From: Sandarakinorhabdus cyanobacteriorum | GTDB taxonomy: Bacteria; Pseudomonadota; Alphaproteobacteria; Sphingomonadales; Sphingomonadaceae | Assembly: GCF_002251755.1 (NCBI RefSeq) | Contig: NZ_NOXT01000098.1 | Coordinates: forward strand, 1-34,319 | Direction of reading: 5' to 3' | DNA length: 34,319 nucleotides | In this document: positions 8,195-16,873 of the stretch, piece after piece | Numbering within the stretch: the stretch's first letter is position 1 | How the letters are laid out: the number at the start of each line of letters is the position of its first letter | Position numbers and translations under genes: made by a program | The notes under the pieces: model-generated | What the model saw: only the letters and a program-made list of their open reading frames with translations | Told to the model about the DNA's origin: nothing | Databases searched by the model: none

Positions 8195-9255
8195 AGGCCC
8201 GCCAATATGGCGTCACCCATGGCCGCCGTCGTCATGGTGCCGCCCAGGTCCGGCGTACGGGCGCCCTTGTCGAGCGCGGCTTCGACGGCGGCCTCCACCG
8301 TGTCGGCCAGTGCCGGCGCACCCAGGCTGTAGCGCAGCGCCATCGCGAGGCTGATCACCGCGGCGCAGGGATTGGCGACGCCGCGGCCGGCAATGTCAGG
8401 GGCAGAGCCGTGGATGGGCTCATACAGGCCGGGCGTGCCGGGATCGCCGATCGCGGCCGAGGGCAGCATGCCGAGCGAGCCGGTGAGCATGCCGGCTTCA
8501 TCCGACAATATGTCGCCAAACAGATTGTCGGTGAGGATCACATCGAACTGCTTGGGATTCTTCACCAGCTGCATGGCCATGTTGTCGGCCAGCATGTGAG
8601 ACAGCTTGATGTCGGGATATTCGGCGTCGCGCAACGCCTGCACATCCTCGCGCCACATCAGGCCGGCTTCCATCACATTGCCCTTTTCCGCCGAGCAGAC
8701 CTCGCCTTTGCGGCCGCGCGCCAGTTCAAAGGCGATGCGGGCGACACGGTGGATCTCGCTGGTGGTATAGACATGGGTGTTGACGCCGCGGCGCTGGCCA
8801 TCGGCGAGGGTTTCCACACCGCGCGGCTCCCCGAAATAGACACCGCCGGTCAATTCGCGCACGAACAATATGTCGAGCCCGTCGACAAACACCCGCTTCA
8901 GACTGGAAGCATCGGCCAACGCCGAGAAGCAGCGCGCCGGGCGCAGATTGGCATAGACATTCATGCCGGCGCGCAGGGCGAGCAGACCGGCCTCGGGCCG
9001 CTTGTCATAGGGCTGGCCGGCCCATTTCGGCCCGCCCACCGCGCCCATCAGCACGGCATCGGCCGCCTTGGCCTGGGCCAGCACCTCTGGCGTCAGGGGC
9101 AGCTGGCAAGCATCGATGCTGGCGCCGCCGAACAGCGCCTCCTCCACCTGGAGGGCGAGGCCCTGGCTGATCAGCCGGCCGGCGACGCGGCGCGCCACGG
9201 CAGACACTTCGGGGCCGATGCCATCACCGGGGAGAAGGAGCAGGGTCTTGGTCAT
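8191..9255 (-). CDS. leuB: 3-isopropylmalate dehydrogenase
   Basis: A 354-residue NAD-dependent enzyme that oxidises and decarboxylates 3-isopropylmalate in leucine synthesis. It begins TLLLLPGDGIGPEV, and has GGPKWAG, RELTGGVYFGEPRG, the metal/substrate loop DNLFGDILSDEAGMLTGSLG, and the NAD-binding segment EPIHGSAPDIAG. The segment usually SVDKANVLE reads SAEKGNVME here, with the lysine retained. The ATG at 9255 has no strong ribosome site. It heads the run leuB-DUF502-symporter-asd; leuC and leuD are not in this window. Confidence 0.95.
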   Translation of the reverse strand: MTKTLLLLPGDGIGPEVSAVARRVAGRLISQGLALQVEEALFGGASIDACQLPLTPEVLAQAKAADAVLMGAVGGPKWAGQPYDKRPEAGLLALRAGMNVYANLRPARCFSALADASSLKRVFVDGLDILFVRELTGGVYFGEPRGVETLADGQRRGVNTHVYTTSEIHRVARIAFELARGRKGEVCSAEKGNVMEAGLMWREDVQALRDAEYPDIKLSHMLADNMAMQLVKNPKQFDVILTDNLFGDILSDEAGMLTGSLGMLPSAAIGDPGTPGLYEPIHGSAPDIAGRGVANPCAAVISLAMALRYSLGAPALADTVEAAVEAALDKGARTPDLGGTMTTAAMGDAILAGL

Positions 9256-9331
9256 GCCTGCGACTTAGCGGCTGAAACCCCGCCTGCCAACATTGGTAAA
9301 AGCGCGCAGCCGTGCCGGCGCCGGGGGAAAC

Positions 9332-9370
9332 CCGGCCCGCGCGGCTCACCATCAGGGGCGCGCGGGCCGG
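9332..9370 (-). terminator. Hairpin downstream of UrcA gene 1
   Basis: A perfect 12-bp GC stem (9332-9343 with 9359-9370) closes a 15-base loop, 22 bases past the UrcA stop on the minus strand and before leuB. A smaller competing stem GCCGGG/CCCGGC lies at 9320-9336. No T-run follows, so this may be a Rho-assisted or stability hairpin. Confidence 0.55.
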
Positions 9371-9392
9371 ATGCCCTCTCCCCTCGGGCAAT

Positions 9393-9677
9393 TCAATCGG
9401 CGATGATGGCCGGGCGCTGTTCGCGGGCGCGGGCCAGCGTCTCGGCGCGGCAGCGATCGGCCAGGCGGGATTCGGCCAGGTCGCGCAAATGGGTGAAGGT
9501 GCAGACCTGGGTGGCGGCGCGGCGCAACCGGCCATCGAGCCGCTGCTGGCCGGCCGGGGTGGCCAGATCAAGATCGTGGGTGGCCACCTGCACCGATGGC
9601 CCGGCGGCAACGGTGATTGTGGGGGTCGCGGCAGCCGGTGCGGCCAGCACCAGCGCGACAAACAGGAAATGGCGCAT
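9393..9677 (-). CDS. UrcA family secreted protein (copy 1)
   Basis: A 94-residue protein with a Sec signal peptide (MRHFLFVALVLAAPAAA) and a UrcA-type body: a VATHDLDLATPAGQQRLDGRL segment (written in two parts by the family as strand then helix) and two conserved cysteines, one in TQVC and one in ADRC, probably a disulfide. UrcA proteins are common in Sphingomonadales and Caulobacterales; their role is not known. GGGAGAG precedes the start at 9677; the ten extra in-frame codons upstream contain this ribosome site. A second family member lies at 18257-18613. Confidence 0.78.
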   Translation of the reverse strand: MRHFLFVALVLAAPAAATPTITVAAGPSVQVATHDLDLATPAGQQRLDGRLRRAATQVCTFTHLRDLAESRLADRCRAETLARAREQRPAIIAD

Positions 9678-9771
9678 GTCTCTCTCCCGGCCGGGGCGGC
9701 CTCTCACCGGGCCATTTCCAGCCTGGCTGCCCGCAAAAGTGCGGCAGCCTGTCGCAGCTTAGCGCCAATCA

Positions 9772-9799
9772 GCGGCCTACGTCAAATGACGTAGGCCGC
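9772..9799. terminator. Perfect 28-base palindrome downstream of acyl-CoA dehydrogenase
   Basis: Arms 9772-9784 and 9787-9799 are exact reverse complements (13 bp) around two bases. It sits 12 bases past the stop of the leftward acyl-CoA dehydrogenase gene and about 95 bases upstream of UrcA gene 1. The simplest reading is a terminator hairpin, but there is no T-run. The near-continuous palindrome with a TGACGT core could also be a protein-binding site controlling UrcA. Confidence 0.5.
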
Positions 9800-9810
9800 C
9801 GCAATGTGCC

Positions 9811-11009
<1,199 letters not shown>

Positions 11010-11013
<4 letters not shown>

Positions 11014-12023
11014 AGGGCACCTTTCTGATACTGCGCCAGCGCGTGGGCGATGATCGCCTGCGCCAAGGGTTCGAAGCCTTGATAGCGGCTGCCATCCATC
11101 TCGCCGCGCTGCCATTTTCGGTAAAGCTGCATCCAGGCCACCGCCAGCCGCAGCCGCGCCAGCGCCACCGGCCAGACGAGATCGCCGGGATCATGCCCGC
11201 TGATCGCCTTATAGCGCGCCGCCACCGCCGCCCGGCCGGGCCAGCCGGGGGTGAGCGAGGGCACCGCCTGCAGGGGCTTCACATCGTCCGGATCGCCCGG
11301 CTCGATCCAGTAGGAGAGGAGGATGGCCAGATCAAAGCCCCGGGGCCCGCGCGTCGCCATGTCCCAATCGATCATGGCCGTTGGTTGCATCGTCACCGGA
11401 TCGACGAGCAGATTGTCGGGCTTCAAGTCCATGTGCAGCAGGACCGGTGCGCCGGTTTCGGCCGGCACGGCGAGGCCAAGCGCTGCGATCAGCGCTGCGA
11501 CGGCAGCGGGCAGGCCATCGGGCCATACCGCCTCGGCCCGCGCCGTCCAGCCCTTCAACTGGCGGGCGTGGAAGCCTTCGGGCTTGCCGAGATCGCCAAG
11601 GCCAACCGCCGCTGGGTCAAGCGCGTGCAGCGCTGCCATGGCCTGCAACGTGGTTTCCACCAGCGCCAGGCCATCGCCGGCGGTGGCGGGCAGCGTGCCG
11701 GCAATCGCCACGCCAGGGCGCCATTCGATCAGCTGGAATTTGGTGCCCAGCACCGCATCGTCATCGCAAAAGGCGATCAGGCGCGGCGCCAGCGGGAAAA
11801 CGGTTGCGAGCGCGGCCAGCACCCGGGCTTCGCGCGCCATGTCGCTGGCCCCGGCGGCGAGCTGGCCCGGCGGCGGCCGCCGCAGCACGGCCGGGCCGCT
11901 TTCGAGGTGCAGGCGCTCGTTGCGGTTGGCGATGCCGCCGCCCAGCCGCTGCAGCCTGGCGCCGGGGGCCAGCGCCAGTTGCTGGCCGGCCAGCCAGGCG
12001 GCAAGGCGATCAATCTCGGTCAT
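11010..12023 (-). CDS. Phosphotransferase, APH/LvaA-like (hydroxyacyl-CoA kinase candidate)
   Basis: A 337-residue aminoglycoside-phosphotransferase-fold kinase. The N-lobe has GGGIANRNERL and VLRRPPPG, the latter typical of the acyl-CoA-linked branch. The catalytic loop is HMDLKPDN (H197, D199, N204) and the metal-binding DWD motif is at 219-221. Its stop overlaps the acyl-CoA dehydrogenase start, and its ATG overlaps the stop of the GNAT gene (ATGA). In ACAD10/11 the same two domains are fused in one chain. Drug resistance is unlikely given the partner. A role phosphorylating 4-hydroxyacyl-CoA is inference from that pairing. Confidence 0.82.
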
Positions 12024-12526
12024 GTGCTGCGCACCATGATGCAGCGGCGCGCCGGATCAAGCCCGCTGGCGGCCTCCCGCCCAGGCATGGCGGCCAGCCA
12101 ATCGGGCAGGGCGGGATCATCGGCAGACCGCTCGACAAAGCCATGCCGGGCATAGAAGGGCGCATTCCAGGCCAGCCAGCGATCCGTGGTGAGCGACAGC
12201 TGGGCACGGCCCAGGGCCGGCGCGCCCAGGATGGCGGCGTTCAGCAGCGCCGCGCCCAGGCCGCGCCCCTGGGCCGCCCGCGCCACCGAAAGCTCGAGGA
12301 TATGCAGCCAGCCCGTTTCGACTGCAGCCAGCAGGAAGCCGCAGGGCCCGGCCGTGTCGGCAACCCAGAGACATTGATCGGCCAGGCCCTGCTCCAGCGC
12401 GTCGCGTGGCGTTGTTGGGCCGCCAACCACATGGGCCATGGCGGTGCCGGCAAACAGCGTCGCAGCCGAAGCTTCGATCGCCGGCAGCAACGGCAGGTCC
12501 GCAAGGCAGGCAAGCCGGATCATCAT
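12020..12526 (-). CDS. GNAT family N-acetyltransferase (1)
   Basis: A 168-residue acetyltransferase. The acetyl-CoA loop is ARAAQGRGLGAALLNAA (about residues 81-97), preceded by the strand LHILELSVA and followed by a late NAPFYARHGF segment. The substrate is not predictable. Two tandem ATG codons open the frame at 12526. No strong ribosome site is seen. It is the first gene of the leftward run with the kinase and acyl-CoA dehydrogenase, joined by an ATGA overlap, so it may act in the same pathway or be along for the ride. Confidence 0.82.
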   Translation of the reverse strand: MMIRLACLADLPLLPAIEASAATLFAGTAMAHVVGGPTTPRDALEQGLADQCLWVADTAGPCGFLLAAVETGWLHILELSVARAAQGRGLGAALLNAAILGAPALGRAQLSLTTDRWLAWNAPFYARHGFVERSADDPALPDWLAAMPGREAASGLDPARRCIMVRST

Positions 12527-12613
12527 GGCATGGCTAGCACGGCGGTGCGGGGCGGCAAGCCTGTCAGAAACCCGTCACTGGAAATTGGCGCGGGGGCTGC
12601 CTATGCTTTGCCC

Positions 12614-13138
12614 ATGTCCGCGTTTCCCGTCCTCACCTCCGACCGGCTCGTGCTGCGTCCGCATCGGCTGGATGATTTTGACCGGCTGGCCGCCATGTGG
12701 GCGCACCCGGTGGTGGTGACGCATTTCGGCGGCAAGCCGTTCAACCGGGAGGACAGCTGGAACCGCCTGCTGCGCTATGCCGGGCATTGGCCGTTGATGG
12801 GCTATGGCATGTGGGCCGTCACCCTGCGGCAAGAGGATGTGCATCTGGGTGATGTCGGCTTCCTGCATGGGGAGCGCACCGGGGTGGACCCGTTTGGCTG
12901 CCCGGAAGCGGCCTGGGCCTTTCATCCGGAAGCGCAGGGCCAGGGCTATGCCAGTGAAGCGGTGGCCTGCGCGCTCAATTGGGCCGACACGCGCTTTGAC
13001 CGCACGGTGGCGATGATCAACCCCGGCAACGCCGCCAGCATCGCGGTGGCCCGCCGCTGCGGCTTTGGCATCTATGCCGAGGCGACCTATCGCGAAGAGC
13101 CGGTCGGCCTGTGGGAGCGGCTCAGAACGACGTCCTGA
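12614..13138 (+). CDS. GNAT family N-acetyltransferase (2, RimJ/RimL-like)
   Basis: A 174-residue acetyltransferase of the Acetyltransf_3 type: it opens LTSDRLVLRPHRLDDFDRLAAMW, has the acetyl-CoA loop EAQGQGYASEAV (about residues 110-121) and the late motif NPGNAASIAVARRCGF. Such proteins acetylate ribosomal-protein N-termini, small molecules or antibiotics; no choice can be made here. The frame is open far upstream, but the ATG at 12614 fits the family start. Its 3' end overlaps that of the convergent TonB receptor gene by 17 bases. Confidence 0.85.
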   Translation: MSAFPVLTSDRLVLRPHRLDDFDRLAAMWAHPVVVTHFGGKPFNREDSWNRLLRYAGHWPLMGYGMWAVTLRQEDVHLGDVGFLHGERTGVDPFGCPEAAWAFHPEAQGQGYASEAVACALNWADTRFDRTVAMINPGNAASIAVARRCGFGIYAEATYREEPVGLWERLRTTS

Positions 13139-15209
13139 TCGTCAGCCGCGCGGTGCGGGGCGTGCCGGTGCTGATGTTGTTGTCGGTGTGGGCGGTCGGG
13201 AAATAGGCGGTGTTGAACAGATTTTCGACGTTCAGCTGGCCCGAAATGCCCTTGGCCAGCTTGAAGAAGACCGCGCCATCCACCCGCGTGTAGGCCGGCA
13301 GTTCGACCATGTTGCTGATGCCGGTGAAGCTCTTGCCCTGGTGCAGGATGCCAAGGCCGACGCCCACCGGCTCGGCAATCTGGAAGCGCTGCCACAGGCT
13401 GGCCTGGAACTCCGGCACCAGCGGCACATGGCGGCCGGCCGGCGCGGCGCTGGTGGTGGACACGGTGCGGGCGCTCTGCACGGCAAGGCCGGCCTGCACC
13501 TGCCACCATGGCCGGATCTGGCCATCCAGGCCCAGTTCGATGCCGCGGCTGCGCTGGCGGCCGGTCAATTCCACCGTGCCGGCCACGGCGCCGGGGGCGC
13601 GGGTGTTGGTGCGGTCCAGCACATAGGCGGCGATGTTGAGGTTGAGCGTGGGCGTGATGTCCCACTTGGCGCCGATCTCGCGGTTGAGGAAGCCTTCCGG
13701 CTCCAGCGCGGCCAGGCTGGCATCCAGGCTGGTGAACTGGTCACCCGATTGCGGCAGGTAGCTGCGGCTGAAGCTGGCATAGAGGGACGCGTTCTTTGCC
13801 GGCTTCACCACCAGGCCGGCGCGCGGCGACCAGAGATGATCGGTGCGGGCAAAGCGGGTGCCGGCGAGCAGATTGTCGACGCCAAGGCTGAACCGGTCAT
13901 AGCGCAGGCCGCCGACCAGTTCGACCATCTCGCCGATCTTCACCTGATCCTGCACGAACAGCGCGGCCACGTCGGCCACGGCGCAGATGGAGCGGTTGCC
14001 GGCGCCGGCGCGGACGTTGAAGGTCGGTGGCGTGAACGGATCGGTGAGCGCCACGGTCACCCGGGTCGGCCCGCCGGCAAAGCCGTCGAAAAACCCGTTG
14101 ATGCGCTGGTTGCGGCTGACCTGGCGGCCCAGTTCGAACCCGGCCAGCAGCGTGTGGTCCATGCCGGCCAGATCGGTTTTCCAGGCAAGGTCGGTCTGGC
14201 TGAACAGGTTGCGGCGGCGGGTGGGGTCGCGATAGGCCTCGATGCCCAGGGTGCCGGCGGTGCTCAGCGGCGTTGCGGCATAGAGATTCACATATTCCTT
14301 GTCATAATCGGCCCAGCGCGTGGCGTTGTGCAGGGTGAGGCCATCGGCCAGTTCATAATTGGCGGCCAGGGTGAGGGCATCGACATTGACCGTGCTGCGG
14401 TTCTGCGCGGCATCGCCCACGAACAGGCTGCGCGCCACCGGTGCCGGCCGGCCGTTCTGCGAGGGGATGCCGCGGTCGGCCACCCGGTCATCGCTGGCAT
14501 GTTCATAGCCCAGCACCAGCCGGCCGCGCCCGCCAAGATCAAAGCCCAGCGTGGGGTTCACCGCCCAGCGGGTCAGGCCATAAGAATCGCGGTGGTTGCT
14601 GGCCTGTTCGACAAAGCCATTCAGCCGCGCCGCGACATGATCGGCCACCGGCAGATTGACATCGCCGCCCAGCCGCCAACTCCCCCACGTGTCGGCCGCG
14701 GCATCGGCGCTCAGCAGCCGTTCGCCGATGATCGGGGTCTTGGTCACCCGGTTGATCACGCCGCCGCCGCCGCCACGGCCGAAGATCATGGCGTTGGAAC
14801 CTTTCAGGATTTCCAGCCGGTCGAGATTGTAGAAATCGCGGAAATATTGAACATCGTCGCGCACGCCATCGACGAAGAAATCCGCCGTGCTGTTGTTGCC
14901 GCGGAGCACGATCTGGTCGCGATTGCCTTCGCCCTGCGCGCCCACAGCGCCGGGCACGAAGCGCAGCGCCTCCTGCACCGACAATATGGCCTGATCATCC
15001 AGCCGCTGCTTGGTCAGCACCGTGACGGCCTGCGGCACGTCGAGCAGCGGCGTGTCGGTGCGGGTGGCCGAGGTGATGCTGCCGGCGCGATAGGGTTGGT
15101 CGCGCTGGCCGGTCACCACGATGGTGCCGGCGTCATCCTCCATCCCATCGGCCGCGACGGCGGGGGCCGACAGCAGCAGGGCGGTGGAGAGGAGCAGCAC
15201 GCGACGCAT
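13122..15209 (-). CDS. TonB-dependent siderophore receptor (Fiu-like)
   Basis: A 695-residue outer-membrane receptor. Residues 1-19 are a signal peptide (MRRVLLLSTALLLSAPAVA). The TonB box region (TIVVTGQ) follows, then the plug with DVPQAVTVLTKQRL, QIVLRGNN, FVDGVRDD and RLEILKGSNAMIFGRG, and a 22-strand barrel ending in phenylalanine (TIRTSF). The plug resembles receptors for monomeric catechol siderophores, but ligand choice is uncertain. The start at 15209 gives the signal peptide; in-frame codons up to 15341 do not. A Fur-type palindrome lies directly upstream, so iron repression is likely. Confidence 0.92.
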   Translation of the reverse strand: MRRVLLLSTALLLSAPAVAADGMEDDAGTIVVTGQRDQPYRAGSITSATRTDTPLLDVPQAVTVLTKQRLDDQAILSVQEALRFVPGAVGAQGEGNRDQIVLRGNNSTADFFVDGVRDDVQYFRDFYNLDRLEILKGSNAMIFGRGGGGGVINRVTKTPIIGERLLSADAAADTWGSWRLGGDVNLPVADHVAARLNGFVEQASNHRDSYGLTRWAVNPTLGFDLGGRGRLVLGYEHASDDRVADRGIPSQNGRPAPVARSLFVGDAAQNRSTVNVDALTLAANYELADGLTLHNATRWADYDKEYVNLYAATPLSTAGTLGIEAYRDPTRRRNLFSQTDLAWKTDLAGMDHTLLAGFELGRQVSRNQRINGFFDGFAGGPTRVTVALTDPFTPPTFNVRAGAGNRSICAVADVAALFVQDQVKIGEMVELVGGLRYDRFSLGVDNLLAGTRFARTDHLWSPRAGLVVKPAKNASLYASFSRSYLPQSGDQFTSLDASLAALEPEGFLNREIGAKWDITPTLNLNIAAYVLDRTNTRAPGAVAGTVELTGRQRSRGIELGLDGQIRPWWQVQAGLAVQSARTVSTTSAAPAGRHVPLVPEFQASLWQRFQIAEPVGVGLGILHQGKSFTGISNMVELPAYTRVDGAVFFKLAKGISGQLNVENLFNTAYFPTAHTDNNISTGTPRTARLTIRTSF

Positions 15210-15219
15210 CGGAACAACC

Positions 15220-15240
15220 TGCGAATGATTATCAGACGCA
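15220..15240 (-). promoter_or_regulatory. Fur-box-like palindrome upstream of TonB receptor
   Basis: Read on the minus strand, TGCG-TC-TGATAATCA-TT-CGCA is an imperfect palindrome with the core TGATAATCATT, which matches the centre of the Fur consensus. It lies 10-30 bases before the receptor start codon, where bound Fur would block transcription or initiation. Fur is expected; other alphaproteobacterial iron regulators are possible. Confidence 0.65.
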
Positions 15241-15298
15241 GCCTTATTGCGACCGATTCTCAGATGGGCAAGCTGTAACTGCGAATCTTTCGCAAATT

Positions 15299-16192
15299 TC
15301 AGGTGGCGCCGATCCGGCACAGGGCCAGGCTGTCGTCCCACAGGGCGGTGCAGGCCGCCTCATCCCGCGCCAGTTCCGATGGCGCCGGCCAGGTGAGCCG
15401 GCCCTTGCGCAGCGACGCATAGACGCTGCCCGGCGGCGGCCGCACGCTGGTGGCCAGCAGCGCCAGATGGCGGCCGGCATCGGCGAGGCTGTTCATCGTC
15501 TTCCCGAACGGCAGCAGCAAGGGCAGCAACGGCCACACCAAGGTACGCACCACCCACATCTGCTGGCGCACCAGCCCGGTGCCCGGGGTGAGGCCGGGAT
15601 CATAGGCGACGATGCTGATGCCGCGGCTGGCCAGGGCCGCGTCGCGCGCCAGCACCCGCGCCACCATCAGGTTGCACAATTTGGACGCGGAATAGGCCCG
15701 CATGCCGGCGGTGATGGGGTTGCGGTCCAGTTCAGGATCCTGCGTGGGATCGGCCAGCCGCCGGGCATCGGCGTGGCGGGGCGGCGGCACGCCGGTGGCT
15801 TCAGCGGGATCATGGGTGCCGCTGCTGGTGATCACCACGCGCGCGCCATCGGCCAGATGCGGCAGCAGCCGCAGCACCAGCAGGAAATGGCCAAGATGAT
15901 TGGCCGCAAAGGTCAATTCATGGCCGTCGGCGGAGCGTTCCGCCACGGTCGGCCGCTGGCCGCCGGCGTTGAGCACGAGCGCATCGATGCGGGCACCGGC
16001 AAGCGCCGCAATCACCGCATCGGCAAAGCGGTGGACGCTGGCCAGGCTGGCCAGATCGAGGGGCAATCCCTCCACCCCTGCCGGTGCCGCGTCGCGCACA
16101 CCCAGCAGGATGCGCGCGCCCGGCTCGCGCAGCAGATGGCGCAGCGCTTCTGCGCCAATCCCCCGGCTGCCCCCGGTCATCACGATCTGCAT
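15299..16192 (-). CDS. Short-chain dehydrogenase/reductase
   Basis: A 297-residue NAD(P)-dependent oxidoreductase. TGGSRGIG (6-13) binds the cofactor, LNAGG (about 75-79) is the structural motif, serines near 123-124 and Y167/K171 of YSASK form the active site. Length and the NHLGHFLL segment resemble retinol-dehydrogenase-like SDRs. Start choice: ATG at 16192 with AAGGA six bases upstream, rather than the in-frame TTG at 16198. It diverges from a TetR regulator; a consensus-like promoter overlapped by two operator-like repeats lies between, so induction by that regulator's ligand is likely. Confidence 0.88.
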   Translation of the reverse strand: MQIVMTGGSRGIGAEALRHLLREPGARILLGVRDAAPAGVEGLPLDLASLASVHRFADAVIAALAGARIDALVLNAGGQRPTVAERSADGHELTFAANHLGHFLLVLRLLPHLADGARVVITSSGTHDPAEATGVPPPRHADARRLADPTQDPELDRNPITAGMRAYSASKLCNLMVARVLARDAALASRGISIVAYDPGLTPGTGLVRQQMWVVRTLVWPLLPLLLPFGKTMNSLADAGRHLALLATSVRPPPGSVYASLRKGRLTWPAPSELARDEAACTALWDDSLALCRIGAT

Positions 16193-16200
16193 GGTCAATC

Positions 16201-16250
16201 CTTACGTTGTAAACTTTACGCTGTATAAATTGCGCCTGACGGCCGGTCAA
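16201..16250 (-). promoter_or_regulatory. SDR promoter with tandem TetR-type operators
   Basis: On the minus strand, TTGACC (16250-16245) and TATACA (16227-16222) are 17 bases apart, a strong housekeeping-type promoter for the dehydrogenase. Two related half-symmetric sites follow: TATACAGCGTAAA (16227-16215) and TTTACAACGTAAG (16213-16201), centres 14 bases apart, overlapping the -10 element and the expected start of transcription. They fit the TTTAC-N3-GTAAA pattern common among TetR operators. Confidence 0.68.
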
Positions 16251-16264
16251 GTTAGGGATGCGGC

Positions 16265-16861
16265 GTGAAACCCGAATCGGCCTGGCATTTCGACGGCGAT
16301 CTGAAAGCCGCGCTCACCGCCGCGGCCCGCACCATCGTGGAGCGCGATGGGGTGGAGGCGCTGACCCTGCGTGCCGTTGCTGCCGCCACCGGCGTTTCGG
16401 CCATGGCGCCCTATCATCATTTTCGTGACCGGTCGGCGCTGGTCGCGGCGGTGGCGGCGCAGGGCTTCGACCAGCTTTACGCGGAAAAGATGGCAGCGCT
16501 GGCCACGGCGTCCGGCGATCCGGCCCAGCGCATCGTTGCCGGCAGCATCGCCTATGTCCGCTTTGTTGCCGAACATCCGACGCTCTATCGCCTGATGAAA
16601 AGCCCGGCACTGGCCAACTGCGCCGCCCACCCCGACCTCGCCGCCGCCGCCGCCCGGCCGGGACAGAGCCTGGCCGCCATGCTGGGCGAGCTCGCCGCTG
16701 CCGGCCGTCTGCGCGGCATCGGGCCCGAACAGGCCGGCGCCATCATCTGGGCGCTGGTCCACGGCATCGCCACCCTGGCCAATGATGCCTATCTGGCCGA
16801 TGCCGAAACCCTCGCCGCCGATGGCGCTGCCGCGCTGCTTGCCGGCTGGGGCGCGCTGTGA
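16265..16861 (+). CDS. TetR family regulator with WHG-type C-terminal domain
   Basis: A 198-residue repressor. The N-terminal helix-turn-helix spans about residues 28-60, with LTLRAVAAATGVSAMAPYHH. The C-terminal domain carries WALVHGIATLAND, the signature of the WHG (TetR_C_33) group. The start is GTG at 16265; the ATG at 16258 is in another frame. It diverges from the SDR gene and probably represses both through the two operator sites between them. Its ligand is unknown, perhaps a substrate of the dehydrogenase. It converges with the peptidase gene, 12 bases stop to stop. Confidence 0.87.
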   Translation: MKPESAWHFDGDLKAALTAAARTIVERDGVEALTLRAVAAATGVSAMAPYHHFRDRSALVAAVAAQGFDQLYAEKMAALATASGDPAQRIVAGSIAYVRFVAEHPTLYRLMKSPALANCAAHPDLAAAAARPGQSLAAMLGELAAAGRLRGIGPEQAGAIIWALVHGIATLANDAYLADAETLAADGAAALLAGWGAL

Positions 16862-16873
16862 CCCGCGTTCTGA

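Noticed and set aside
11381-13138. Apparent 585-residue protein ending in a GNAT domain
   Set aside because: Only the last 174 residues are protein-like. The upstream part is antisense to the kinase and first GNAT gene, so the true start is 12614.
13065-15278. Long open frame (737 codons) on the plus strand
   Set aside because: It is antisense to the clear TonB receptor gene and encodes no recognisable motif.
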